This document shows positions 17,684-25,761 of a DNA stretch of 64,000 nt, one piece after another; position 1 is the stretch's first letter, and each line of letters opens with the position of its first letter. The stretch lies in NCBI GenBank assembly GCA_000416275.1, contig ASZJ01000119.1, forward strand, positions 1-64,000, written 5' to 3'. The position numbers were made by a program, and so were the translations under genes. The stretch comes from Osedax symbiont Rs1. Lineage in GTDB: Bacteria; Pseudomonadota; Gammaproteobacteria; Pseudomonadales; Balneatricaceae. The notes under the pieces were generated by a model. The model was not told where the DNA came from. It saw nothing but the letters and a program-made list of their open reading frames with translations, and did no database searches.

Positions 17684-19504
17684 TTATTGAGCGGGTAATA
17701 ATTTTAGTGAACCGTTTACAAATTTAGCCCAGTCTAGAGTTTTCTCTACCGTGTTATCAGCTGATACTGCCAGCTTTCCTGTTTCACCACTGAATTTTGC
17801 ATCAGGTTGTCTGGATAAGTTATACAAGTTTGGTGCCACATTTAATGCGTCAATACCAAATGCATACAGTCGACCAAAGCGAGTTTGGGTTTTGCTGGAG
17901 CGGGCCGCCATGCGTTTTTTATAAGCTGTAGGGTTGAGGACCCAGGGAAGGTCGCCAAACATCATGCCGTTAAGGTCGATATCTTTGGTCGGGTTGGTCT
18001 TGCCGCTGTGGATTTTTGAGGTTGCATATAAAGGCAGGTTGTCCGCGTAAAAATACAAAATACTCGGGCCGATTTGATAGGCGTCAGATTTGTTGGCGAA
18101 TAGGAATATCCCATCGGCATCTTTGCGAGTCATTCTGCGAATAGCTCTCTTTAGATAGGCTGTTTTCATGCGCTTTTGCAGGCCTCTAATAGTGCGTTGG
18201 TTTAATCCCAGCATTTTGGCAATTGACTGCGTAACATTGCCTTTGTCTGTGTCGTAGTAAGTGCTAGAGATTACCTGTCCACCCAGTGAGTTGAAGTGAT
18301 TGGTAAATGTACTCGCCGCTAAAATACCCTGATCGCTTTCGGGTACTAGCGCCAGCATTTTACGGCGGCCATCTTTAAAGGCTCTGGTGGCGGCGTCTCT
18401 TATTTCGTCATCATTAGAAAGGCCGAATTGATAGAGGTTGCTGTTGCCTATAACTGTAGTGTTTAAAGCAAGCACTGGTAAGGGTAGTGCCGGCATTTGC
18501 GCGAATTGAGCAACAATGGAGCGATCTAGCGGCCCGATTATTGCATCGGCATTTAATAGTTGTGCCTGTTGCAGAATCGCGGTAGCGCTATTATAGACAG
18601 AACTATTAATATAGCTGATCTGTAAATTGCTGTTGGCAGGACTGGTCGCTGCCAGTTTTATGCCTTTTAGAATAGCTTTTGCGCCTTTTGCGTATTTGCC
18701 GCTGGCGGGAAGGGCGACCATTACATGTGCGTAGTTATAGCTGGTATTGATTACTGGTTCTTTAGATAGGTAGCCTGTTAATTCTTGAGGTTGGTATTTT
18801 GCCGCTGAGTGTGATGCCCATCTTTGGTACCATTGGTTAGCAACAATTTTTTCGCTATTAGGCGTCTGTTTAAACTGGATCATTAAGTCCAGCCAGCCGC
18901 GCAGTGCGTAATTGTTACTTGCCTGCTGGTTCAGTTGGGTTAGCTGAGGTAAATCTAGTAATTTAAATAATAGCCAAATATTTTCATTTAGCTCAATTAG
19001 TTGCTGTGGATCGTTGTTAAACTGACTGGCGTTGATCAGTGCTTTAACTTCCTTGTCTAGTTGATTGGTCAAGCCGTACGCCGCGGCGAGAGAGTTGTAC
19101 TTGGCGCTTAGTTGAGCGAAGCTAAAGCCGTCGTCCTCGGTTAACCCTGCTAGGTGTTGTAATGCGCTCTTGCCGTCATTTAGGCCGATTGCCGATTTGG
19201 CCTTGGCAATTGAAATATTAAATCCCAGAGTGCTCGGTAAAGAGTTGAGGGGTATCGTATCGAGCAAGCTTAAAATTTCTTGGTATCTTGCTTGAAGTAG
19301 CATTATTTTAGCGGCTTGCAGCTTAAGCTGGGCGGCTTTTAAAGTGGGGGCGGAGTCCGCTTGTACTAACAAGTTATTAACTGTTGTCGATGCGTTTTTA
19401 GGGGGTTTTATTGATCCCTGTCCCTTTATTAGTGGCGATACAGTACAAGCAGTTGTTAAAATTGCAAATAGCGCTATTATCGCCAAGCGTTTTAGATACG
19501 TCAT
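17684..19504 (-). CDS. lpoA: Penicillin-binding protein activator LpoA
   Basis: A 606-aa outer-membrane lipoprotein with lipobox AILTTAC (Cys at about residue 20). An N-terminal TPR-rich domain (residues about 30-260) is followed by a C-terminal periplasmic-binding-protein-like domain (about 265-600; for example IIGPLDRSIVAQFAQMP and LALVPESDQGILAASTFTNH). LpoA reaches through the peptidoglycan to activate PBP1a. It is divergent from rsmI with 30 bases between the start codons and heads the lpoA-yraN-diaA-dolP series. Length is near the family norm. Confidence 0.93.
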   Translation of the reverse strand: MTYLKRLAIIALFAILTTACTVSPLIKGQGSIKPPKNASTTVNNLLVQADSAPTLKAAQLKLQAAKIMLLQARYQEILSLLDTIPLNSLPSTLGFNISIAKAKSAIGLNDGKSALQHLAGLTEDDGFSFAQLSAKYNSLAAAYGLTNQLDKEVKALINASQFNNDPQQLIELNENIWLLFKLLDLPQLTQLNQQASNNYALRGWLDLMIQFKQTPNSEKIVANQWYQRWASHSAAKYQPQELTGYLSKEPVINTSYNYAHVMVALPASGKYAKGAKAILKGIKLAATSPANSNLQISYINSSVYNSATAILQQAQLLNADAIIGPLDRSIVAQFAQMPALPLPVLALNTTVIGNSNLYQFGLSNDDEIRDAATRAFKDGRRKMLALVPESDQGILAASTFTNHFNSLGGQVISSTYYDTDKGNVTQSIAKMLGLNQRTIRGLQKRMKTAYLKRAIRRMTRKDADGIFLFANKSDAYQIGPSILYFYADNLPLYATSKIHSGKTNPTKDIDLNGMMFGDLPWVLNPTAYKKRMAARSSKTQTRFGRLYAFGIDALNVAPNLYNLSRQPDAKFSGETGKLAVSADNTVEKTLDWAKFVNGSLKLLPAQ

Positions 19505-19534
19505 AAAAAAATTAAACCCTATAGGATTGTGAAA

Positions 19535-20380
19535 ATGTCAGATGCAATGTTGTATGTTGTTGCTACACCAATTGGAAATCTCGGGGACATAACCCACCGA
19601 GCAATAGAAGTACTACATTCTGTTGCTTTAATTGCGGCAGAAGATACGCGTCACAGTGGCCGTTTAATGGCGCAGTTTAACATTAAAACCCCTATGATAT
19701 CAGTACATGATCACAACGAAAGGCAAAGAGTTTCGACAATTACCAAAAAACTGTCTGAAGGTGAAAGTGTCGCATTAATATCCGATGCCGGCACTCCTTT
19801 GATTTCAGATCCTGGCTTTATTTTAGTCAGAGCGGTCAGAGAGGCGGGCTTTAAAGTTGTGCCTATCCCCGGCTGTTCTGCAGTGATTACTGCGTTGAGC
19901 GCTGCGGGAATGCCGTCAAATAATTTCATCTTCGAAGGTTTTTTGCCAGCCAAAAGAGTGGGTCGTAAACAGCAGTTGTTGAATATAGCAGAAGATACGC
20001 GCACAGTTATTTTTTATGAGTCAACCCATCGTATTATTGATTCATTAACCGATATGGTAGAGGTCTTAGGTGCCGACCGTTATGTGGTCATTGCAAGAGA
20101 GTTGACCAAAACTTTTGAGACAATTCACGGCGATAAGCTCAGTGCGTTGTTGGAGTGGGTTAAAAACGACCACAACCAGCAAAAAGGTGAGTTTGTGGTG
20201 TTAGTGTCGGGTGCAGAGCCCAAGAAAAACACTGGCTTTTCGTCTGAAACACTGCAAATACTTGATATTTTAAGCGCTGAATTACCGCTGAAGCAGGCGT
20301 GTTCAATCGCTGCAAAAATTACCGGTGAAAAGAAAAATGCGCTCTATCAAGAGGCGCTGGCAAGAAAAGATGGGTCTTAG
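19535..20380 (+). CDS. rsmI: 16S rRNA (cytidine1402-2'-O)-methyltransferase RsmI
   Basis: A 281-aa SAM-dependent methyltransferase that modifies C1402 in the ribosomal decoding centre. Family segments are LYVVATPIGNLGDITHRAIE at the start, AEDTRHSGRL (near 35), ISDAGTPLISDPGF (near 82) and FEGFLPAKRVGRKQQL (near 132). ATG 19535 has AGGA with an 8-base spacer; GTG 19529 would add two residues. It is divergent from lpoA and immediately precedes rnpB. Confidence 0.95.
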   Translation: MSDAMLYVVATPIGNLGDITHRAIEVLHSVALIAAEDTRHSGRLMAQFNIKTPMISVHDHNERQRVSTITKKLSEGESVALISDAGTPLISDPGFILVRAVREAGFKVVPIPGCSAVITALSAAGMPSNNFIFEGFLPAKRVGRKQQLLNIAEDTRTVIFYESTHRIIDSLTDMVEVLGADRYVVIARELTKTFETIHGDKLSALLEWVKNDHNQQKGEFVVLVSGAEPKKNTGFSSETLQILDILSAELPLKQACSIAAKITGEKKNALYQEALARKDGS

Positions 20381-20477
20381 GCGGAGGTCGTCTTTAGTCA
20401 TTATTTGCTGTGAGGCGTTCTAAACTGGCTTAAATGCGATTTTTTTTGTGAAATATTAAAACAACTGGCTGTGGGGC

Positions 20478-20506
20478 TAGACAAGGCGGTTTTCTTTTGA
20501 TAAAGT
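20478..20506 (+). promoter_or_regulatory. Candidate rnpB promoter
   Basis: TAGACA (20478-20483) and TAAAGT (20501-20506) have 17-base spacing. The predicted transcription start near 20513 coincides with the 5' strand of helix P1. Confidence 0.55.
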
Positions 20507-20510
20507 GCGC

Positions 20511-20876
<366 letters not shown>

Positions 20877-20882
20877 TTTTCA

Positions 20883-20921
20883 AATCCTCAGCTGATTTTA
20901 ATTAGCTGGGGATTTTTTTTT
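20883..20921 (+). terminator. rnpB terminator
   Basis: AATCCTCAGCT pairs with AGCTGGGGATT (one G-T pair), followed by T9. Confidence 0.9.
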
Positions 20922-20981
20922 GTCTAAAAGAAATTCGTGAAAATTTTTGGATGTCTGGTTTTAATTGGTGCGTATATTTAA

Positions 20982-21031
20982 GTAGATTGCTTGAGGTATA
21001 TGGCGACATATTATCCAGATGAATGACTGTC
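20982..21031 (+). repeat. rnpB 3' fragment, copy 2 (50 bp)
   Basis: Matches rnpB 20792-20841 with one difference (GTAGATTGC for GTAGATCGC), through GATGAATGACTGTC. At 21032 it switches abruptly to IS3 orfB sequence. It is a likely recombination junction left by an rnpB-targeting element. Confidence 0.88.
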
Positions 21032-21034
21032 CAT

Positions 21035-21713
21035 TGAGATATACAAAACCGCAGCATTAATGAAAGAAGCCGATGTGGTAGCTGTGACGCCTAAAAAGCA
21101 GCATTATTATCCAAATAGTGGTGAAGAATGTCGCTACGCTCCGAGCTTACTTAAGCGTCAATTTAACCCTGAAGCACTAAATACTCATTGGGTAGGCGAC
21201 ATCACATATATTAGAACTAATCAGGGTTGGAGCTATCTGGCATGCGTATTAGATCTTGGTTCGCGCGAGATTGTTGGTTGGGCGGTTTCTCAAAGCCCTG
21301 ACGCAAAGCTAGCGAAAGCAGCACTAAATGATGCTAACGAAAAACACAGACCTCATTTGAAAAAACTGATGTTTCATTCTGATCAAGGAGTACAATATTC
21401 GTCAAATCTGTTGACAAGTCATTTGGCAAGACTCCATATAATTCAGAGCATGAGTCGCCGAGGAAATTGCTGGGATAACGCGGTTATGGAACGCTTTTTT
21501 AGAAGTTTAAAATCAGAGCGACTGAATCACTTAACCTTTATAAATCATCAATCACTGACGCATTGCATTGAGAAATATATTAGGTTTTACAATTATAGAC
21601 GTTTGCATTCTACGAACGATTATTTAACACCAGTTCAGAAAGCTAATGTACTGAGAAAAGCGGCTTTATATCTCTCCAAAAAAAACTTGACCATTATAGC
21701 TATTACTTTATAA
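21035..21713 (+). mobile_element. IS3-family orfB transposase, 5'-truncated remnant
   Basis: The frame is open from the junction at about 21035 (the first ATG is 21060) and encodes about 225 aa of an OrfB whose full length is normally about 280. The integrase core is complete: first Asp in HWVGDITYIRTN, second Asp in LMFHSDQGVQYSS, and Glu in GNCWDNAVMERFFRSLKSE (DDE triad). The C-terminal YNYRRLHSTNDYLTPVQ is also typical. The N-terminal HTH_21 part, orfA and the left end are missing, replaced by the rnpB fragment at 20982-21031. The right side runs directly into integrase-derived sequence. It is not expected to be mobile on its own. Confidence 0.88.
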
Positions 21714-21717
21714 GTCA

Positions 21718-22076
21718 TGAAGGGAAGACCAAGGCCGCTAAGCGTAGTGTGCCTATTCACCAGTCGCTTATCGGCAGTGCACCGGTAACAATCCCAAGGA
21801 GCTGATATTCCCGTTAGCACATAGAAATCCCAATAGAGTGACAGACTTGTTCGGGTCTATGGTCGAACGCAAAGTTAATGAGATGGGTGAGTGCGTGGTG
21901 TTCCATTCGGTGCGTCATACCTTTATTACCAAGGCGAAATCACAGGGCATCAGTACCGTCTTAGTGCAACAGGTGATAGGTCACGAGAAGAGTGAGCGGG
22001 TGTGGCTGATCGATATACTCACAGCTTCCAGTTGCAGGACTTATTGCCTGTGGTGGACGCAGTGAGCTTTTTTTAA
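21718..22076 (+). pseudogene. Tyrosine integrase, C-terminal remnant
   Basis: Fragments in two frames give the end of a phage-type integrase. KTKAAKRSVPIHQSL is at about 21727-21771. GECVVFHSVRHTFITKAKSQ carries the catalytic HxxR (about 21889). VLVQQVIGHEKS carries the second His. After a frameshift, DRYTHSFQLQDLLPVVDAVS carries the catalytic Tyr and reaches the stop at 22074-22076. The N-terminal and central parts are lost, probably through the IS3-linked rearrangement. With rnpB fragments on both sides, it is the likely former integrase of an element that used rnpB as attachment site. Confidence 0.82.
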
Positions 22077-23200
22077 ATGACTTTGTTTAATGTATTGTTA
22101 AACCCTCCATCGTTAGTGTGAAGTAGGGTGTTGAATATTACTCGACTTATTGTAGATTGAGGGATGTTGTAGTTTCTTTTGAATGGCTTTATATCCCAGT
22201 TTTCACTTAAAGCTCTTTCGAGTTGCCTGTCAATATTACTAATAATTGTGTTGGCTGCGTGTTTCTTTGACGTACCTGATCTTTGATAAAATGCTGCTGC
22301 ATCTTTACCTGCTCGCCATATGAAATTGTATATTTGAGAAACTGAAAAATTCTCTATGGCTTTATTGAAAACTAGGCTTGTCTTATTTCCCGGATTAAAC
22401 GCCATGTTATGCTCAAGTACAACGTGATCTAAAAAAGCAAAACACTCGGCAAGTGATACTTCTCTGCATATTAACACGATAGAATCATAATCTGATTCAA
22501 TGTATTCCATTGAGCTTATTCTCTCTTCAAGCTTAGTAATAAAGTTTAATGTGCTACAGTCTGGGCTTAACGGTAAAGCCCACCTAACAGATTTTAAGTT
22601 GAACCTGAATTTTCCATCTTCTGCTAATTCAATCGCGTCTAGATTTGAATTAGGGGCTATAGCTATCAGGTTTGAGCGATACATTTCTTGAATAATATCC
22701 AGTGTATAATTGTCAGTCGGGGTAAAATTATCTGTTTGGTTTGTTTCTAATTCTTCTATATCCGACAGTGACTCGGTTGCAGAAAAGCGAACCAAAGCAA
22801 GTAGCAAAATGGATTCTCTCGCAGTTAGCTTATCTAATAAAAGTGGGGAGTTTAAGCTGTGTACAAGTGAGTCACTAATAGTTTTTATTTTCTTCTGTTC
22901 TAGCCTTTCATTGGCTTCATCTATGCATCCCATACATACCCAATCTGCTTTTAGCTCAGTCCGCATAAAGTTTTGGCGACTGTAGAACATGTAGGGAACA
23001 TCGCATGTATTGCATTTGATGTCATTTGATATCGCCCTGCAATTAGAGTTAACCTTGTCGTGTATTTTCTTATTCGAGAGTGAAAACTCTTGTGCTAATT
23101 CAGCTAATGTCCATTTAAAGTAACTTTCTGATTCTCGTTCCCAGTATTTAACACAGAGATCATGTGTAGACTCGTCATCGGCAAAAAACTTAAGTTCCAT
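22073..23200 (-). CDS. Orphan island protein with C4 zinc-ribbon signature, unknown function
   Basis: A 375-aa protein I do not recognise. The N-terminus has a helix-turn-helix-like segment (WTLAELAQEFSLSNKKIHDK, about residues 30-49). A C4 zinc-ribbon candidate follows, CNTC at about 63-66 and CMGC at about 88-91. The rest is mixed alpha/beta with no catalytic motif I can name. A C-terminal helical part (NTIISNIDRQLERALSENWD, then ...NYNIPQSTISRVI) could be a second DNA- or protein-binding region. The gene is visibly AT-richer than its neighbours, lies between rnpB-derived repeats, and overlaps the end of the integrase remnant on the opposite strand, so it is probable island cargo. A 15-base inverted repeat lies 31-45 bases upstream of the start. 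A host-interaction or defence role is possible but not shown. Confidence 0.75.
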   Translation of the reverse strand: MELKFFADDESTHDLCVKYWERESESYFKWTLAELAQEFSLSNKKIHDKVNSNCRAISNDIKCNTCDVPYMFYSRQNFMRTELKADWVCMGCIDEANERLEQKKIKTISDSLVHSLNSPLLLDKLTARESILLLALVRFSATESLSDIEELETNQTDNFTPTDNYTLDIIQEMYRSNLIAIAPNSNLDAIELAEDGKFRFNLKSVRWALPLSPDCSTLNFITKLEERISSMEYIESDYDSIVLICREVSLAECFAFLDHVVLEHNMAFNPGNKTSLVFNKAIENFSVSQIYNFIWRAGKDAAAFYQRSGTSKKHAANTIISNIDRQLERALSENWDIKPFKRNYNIPQSTISRVIFNTLLHTNDGGFNNTLNKVI

Positions 23201-23230
23201 TCTGTCTATACCTTAGTGTACAGTTATTGT

Positions 23231-23245
23231 GAGATTTCAAATCTC
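23231..23245. promoter_or_regulatory. Candidate operator upstream of orphan island gene
   Basis: GAGATTT-C-AAATCTC is a perfect 7-bp inverted repeat with a 1-base centre, just upstream of the minus-strand start at 23200. The position fits an operator for autoregulation or for an island regulator. Confidence 0.4.
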
Positions 23246-23431
23246 TATCCTACATGATGCTTGTCTATAAAAGTGTTAATAAATACATTAAAAAATCTTT
23301 AGGGATATCCTTACTTTAAGAAATACACTAAAAATCTGCGAGCCTTTTAAATGTTTGCACTTCCTCCGTTCTCCCCGTGTACCCCTTGTTTATCTCAGCA
23401 GATTAGTGTCTCGATCATCAATCTATGTACG

Positions 23432-23530
23432 CCTTCTATATTAAGGGAATGGGCTTACAGGCGGACTCACTCATTTTTAAATCCTCAGTTAATTAATTTA
23501 GCTGGGGGTTTTTTTTGTCTAAAAGATAGC
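23432..23530 (+). repeat. rnpB 3' end plus terminator, degraded copy
   Basis: GGGCTTACAGGCGGACTCAC onward matches the 3' end of rnpB (P1 strand at 20863-20871). It continues through an intact-looking terminator hairpin (CCTCAGTTAATTAATTTAGC then TGGGGG and a T run) into TGTCTAAAAG, as after the true gene. The catalytic part is absent. Confidence 0.85.
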
Positions 23531-23586
23531 TTTGCATGTCTGCTTTCTTGGGTCGTGCGCTTAAGTATAACCACTTCAGAAAGATT

Positions 23587-23735
23587 GCGGTAAGAGCACA
23601 CACGTTGGAGCCGAGTAGATCGCTTGAGGTATATGGCGACATATTATCCAGATGAATGACTGTCTACGACCCTCTTTATTAAGGGAAAGGGCTTGCAGGC
23701 TTGTCTGCTCATTTCAAAATTTCCAGCTGGTTTTT
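23587..23735 (+). repeat. rnpB 3' half remnant, copy 3
   Basis: It begins with GCGGTAAGAGCACACAC, a shortened version of the rnpB GCGGTAAGAGCGCACCGCAC block. It continues exactly as rnpB from GTAGATCGCTTGAGG through GACTGTCTACGAC (23616-23671), then diverges in the P1/terminator part (GGGCTTGCAGGCTTGTCTGC). It is a decayed partial rnpB and the right-hand limit of the island before pyrD. Confidence 0.82.
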
Positions 23736-23784
23736 TTGTCAGAGTTTAATGCTCTCATGCATTTTTAATAGCTTGATTTACGTC

Positions 23785-23813
23785 TATCACTGATCCTCAG
23801 TTTGGCATATAAT
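23785..23813 (+). promoter_or_regulatory. Candidate pyrD promoter
   Basis: A perfect TATAAT at 23808-23813 has a weak TATCAC -35 (23785-23790) at 17 bases, 32 bases before the start codon. Confidence 0.5.
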
Positions 23814-23844
23814 AGGCGCCAAATTTTAAGGTGTTTATTTTTCT

Positions 23845-24873
23845 ATGTTATATCCTCTTGCTCGTTCTTTGATGTTTGCTCTAGATGCTGAAAATTCTCA
23901 TGATCTAGCGTTGAAAGGCATGAATTTAGCGGCCATTTTAGGCGTGCCTAAGCTTTTAGGTGCTGAAACCTTGTATGCCCCCGTTGAAGTAATGGGTATT
24001 AAATTTCCCAATCCTGTCGGCTTGGCTGCGGGGCTTGATAAAAATGGTGCCGCTATTGATGGGCTGGCCAGTATGGGATTCGGCTTTTTAGAGGTTGGAA
24101 CTGTCACGCCTAGAGCGCAAGTCGGCAATCCAAAACCGCGAATTTTTAGAATACCTGAGCACAATGCTATCATTAACCGTATGGGTTTTAATAACCACGG
24201 TGTCGATGTTTTATTGCAAAATATCGACAGGGCTCGATTTAACGGTGTGTTAGGTATCAACATCGGAAAAAATAAAGAGACGCCAAACGAGCGGGCCAAT
24301 GATGATTATTTATACTGTCTGCGCAAAGTCTACTCACGTGCCTCTTACATCACTATTAATTTGTCGTCTCCGAATACTCCAGGTTTGCGTACTTTGCAGT
24401 TTGGCGAATCGCTAAATAGTTTGTTGGAAGTGCTGAAAAATGAGCAAGCTAAACTGGCACTACTGCACGATAAATACGTACCTATTGCGGTTAAAATCGC
24501 TCCGGATTTAACCGAGGAAGAAGTGGCCATGGTCGCCAGTTCACTTAAAACCTATGAAATTGACGGTGTGATTGCCACTAATACAACGCTGTCACGGCAG
24601 GGAATTGAAGATTCGCCTCATCAGCAGGAAGCGGGTGGGTTATCTGGATCTCCAGTGCGCAACCAATCGATTAGAATTATTCGCACTCTCGCACGTGAGC
24701 TTCAAGGCAGTGTGCCCATCATTGGAGTAGGGGGAATATCTGAAGGGTTTGATGCGGCTGAAAAAATTGAAGCCGGCGCCAGCTTAGTGCAGATCTACAG
24801 TGGCTTTATTTATAAGGGGCCGAGTTTGATTGCCGAGTCAGTACGAGCTATTCAGTCTCTACCTGGTAGTTGA
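23845..24873 (+). CDS. pyrD: Dihydroorotate dehydrogenase (quinone), class 2
   Basis: A 342-aa membrane-associated flavoenzyme of pyrimidine synthesis that oxidises dihydroorotate to orotate with quinone as acceptor. The N-terminal amphipathic segment for membrane contact ([20 protein letters not shown]) marks class 2. The FMN and substrate regions are [19 protein letters not shown] (near 53), NRMGFNNHG (near 111), [14 protein letters not shown] (near 172, with the catalytic Ser) and [20 protein letters not shown] near the end. It is the first gene right of the rnpB-linked island. A long stem-loop follows. Confidence 0.96.
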   Translation: MLYPLARSLMFALDAENSHDLALKGMNLAAILGVPKLLGAETLYAPVEVMGIKFPNPVGLAAGLDKNGAAIDGLASMGFGFLEVGTVTPRAQVGNPKPRIFRIPEHNAIINRMGFNNHGVDVLLQNIDRARFNGVLGINIGKNKETPNERANDDYLYCLRKVYSRASYITINLSSPNTPGLRTLQFGESLNSLLEVLKNEQAKLALLHDKYVPIAVKIAPDLTEEEVAMVASSLKTYEIDGVIATNTTLSRQGIEDSPHQQEAGGLSGSPVRNQSIRIIRTLARELQGSVPIIGVGGISEGFDAAEKIEAGASLVQIYSGFIYKGPSLIAESVRAIQSLPGS

Positions 24874-24895
24874 TGGTCACTGATATTGAAGCAGT

Positions 24896-24931
24896 AGCTT
24901 ACAGTTGAGTTTAAAAACTTAACTGTAAGCT
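24896..24931. terminator. Stem-loop after pyrD, between convergent pyrD and rmf
   Basis: 16-base arms (AGCTTACAGTTGAGTT and AACTTAACTGTAAGCT, one G-T pair) around TAAA. There is no T tract, so terminator activity is uncertain. Confidence 0.5.
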
Positions 24932-25027
24932 CATATGCGGCCTGCATTCACTAAATAAATGTATCCATACATCAAAATGGTGCAGTGAATACACGGGTTC
25001 AGGTGAATAGGTTGTGAGTGATAAGTG

Positions 25028-25234
25028 TTAATGGAGTGCGGGGTTTACTTGGATCGCAGAAACACCGGCCATGCCATCCCAGTGAGCTTCACGTCCTTCG
25101 CGCCAACCGCCGAGCCATAAGCTGCGTTTTTCGTCCGAGTGGCTAGGACATAAATCTTTTGATTTTCCGGTTATTCCGGCGCTGAACCCTCTTGAAAATA
25201 GCACCGCAGTTTTGTCGCGTTTTTGTCTCTTCAT
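25028..25234 (-). CDS. rmf: Ribosome modulation factor
   Basis: A 68-aa basic protein matching RMF: MKRQKRDKTAVLFSRGFSAG at the N-terminus (E. coli MKRQKRDRLERAHQRGYQAG), then KDLCPSHSDEKRSLWLGGWR. RMF drives dimerisation of 70S ribosomes into inactive 100S particles in stationary phase. The C-terminus (EGREAHWDGMAGVSAIQVNP) is longer than in E. coli (55 aa). An AGAGG RBS lies 6 bases before the ATG. It is convergent with pyrD and divergent from rlmKL; the pyrD-rmf-rlmKL neighbourhood is shared with enterobacteria. Confidence 0.93.
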   Translation of the reverse strand: MKRQKRDKTAVLFSRGFSAGITGKSKDLCPSHSDEKRSLWLGGWREGREAHWDGMAGVSAIQVNPALH

Positions 25235-25761
25235 CTTATGCCTCTTTGGTTGGTTGCTGTTGTGTCATAATGTATGTAAATACATTGATCATTAGGGGGC
25301 TTAGTTATAGCAAATAAATCTTGCTTTGGCAGGGTTTAAACCACCAATTTGTAGCGGCTAGCCAAGCAGTAAAATAAATAATTGTTATATCAAAGTGTTA
25401 AAGGTGAGTGGCTGGTCAGTTTATAACTGAAAAAAATTCATCTAATTTAATTGTAGTCGTGAATTGTTCTACATCTAATTGAAAATATTGGTTTTTCATC
25501 GAATCTTTGGATGACTGACTTTATGTACCAAAGATGCGGCTAAGCATCAGTAACAGTAGGTTTTTAACGCTTTATCAGGGCGTTAAAATAAATGAGTATA
25601 AGTGTGTTATCGGTGTTATCGGTGTTATCGGTGTTGTCGGTGTTGTCGGTGTTATTGGGTTGTTTTTTTTGATCAGCTGGCAGCCAGAGTAAGCATAGTA
25701 TTCAAATCTTTTTGAAATAGTACGGGGCTGCACGGTGCAGCGCTTTAACAGGTAAATATAA
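25235..25761. other. Intergenic region between rmf and rlmKL
   Basis: 527 bases without a gene. It holds the rmf promoter region with an ATGTAT-GTAA-ATACAT dyad (25270-25285), a TTTTAACGC...GCGTTAAAA hairpin (25562-25588), and six tandem 9-base units of the type GTGTTATCG (25604-25657). The sequence GGTTTTTAACGC also occurs inside the MITE family, so part may be an old remnant. Confidence 0.6.
25604..25657. repeat. Six tandem 9-bp repeats (GTGTTATCG/GTGTTGTCG)
   Basis: Three exact GTGTTATCG units, two GTGTTGTCG and a final GTGTTATTG, in tandem, 104 bases upstream of rlmKL. Non-coding. Confidence 0.92.

Noticed and set aside
23351..23593. 80-codon plus-strand open frame right of the orphan island gene
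   Set aside because: It runs across an rnpB 3' fragment and terminator, so its sequence is explained as RNA-gene debris.
24940..25010. Possible further copy of repeat R2 (AGTGAATACACGGGTTCAGG)
   Set aside because: Only a short stretch resembles the core and the order is broken, so similarity is too weak.
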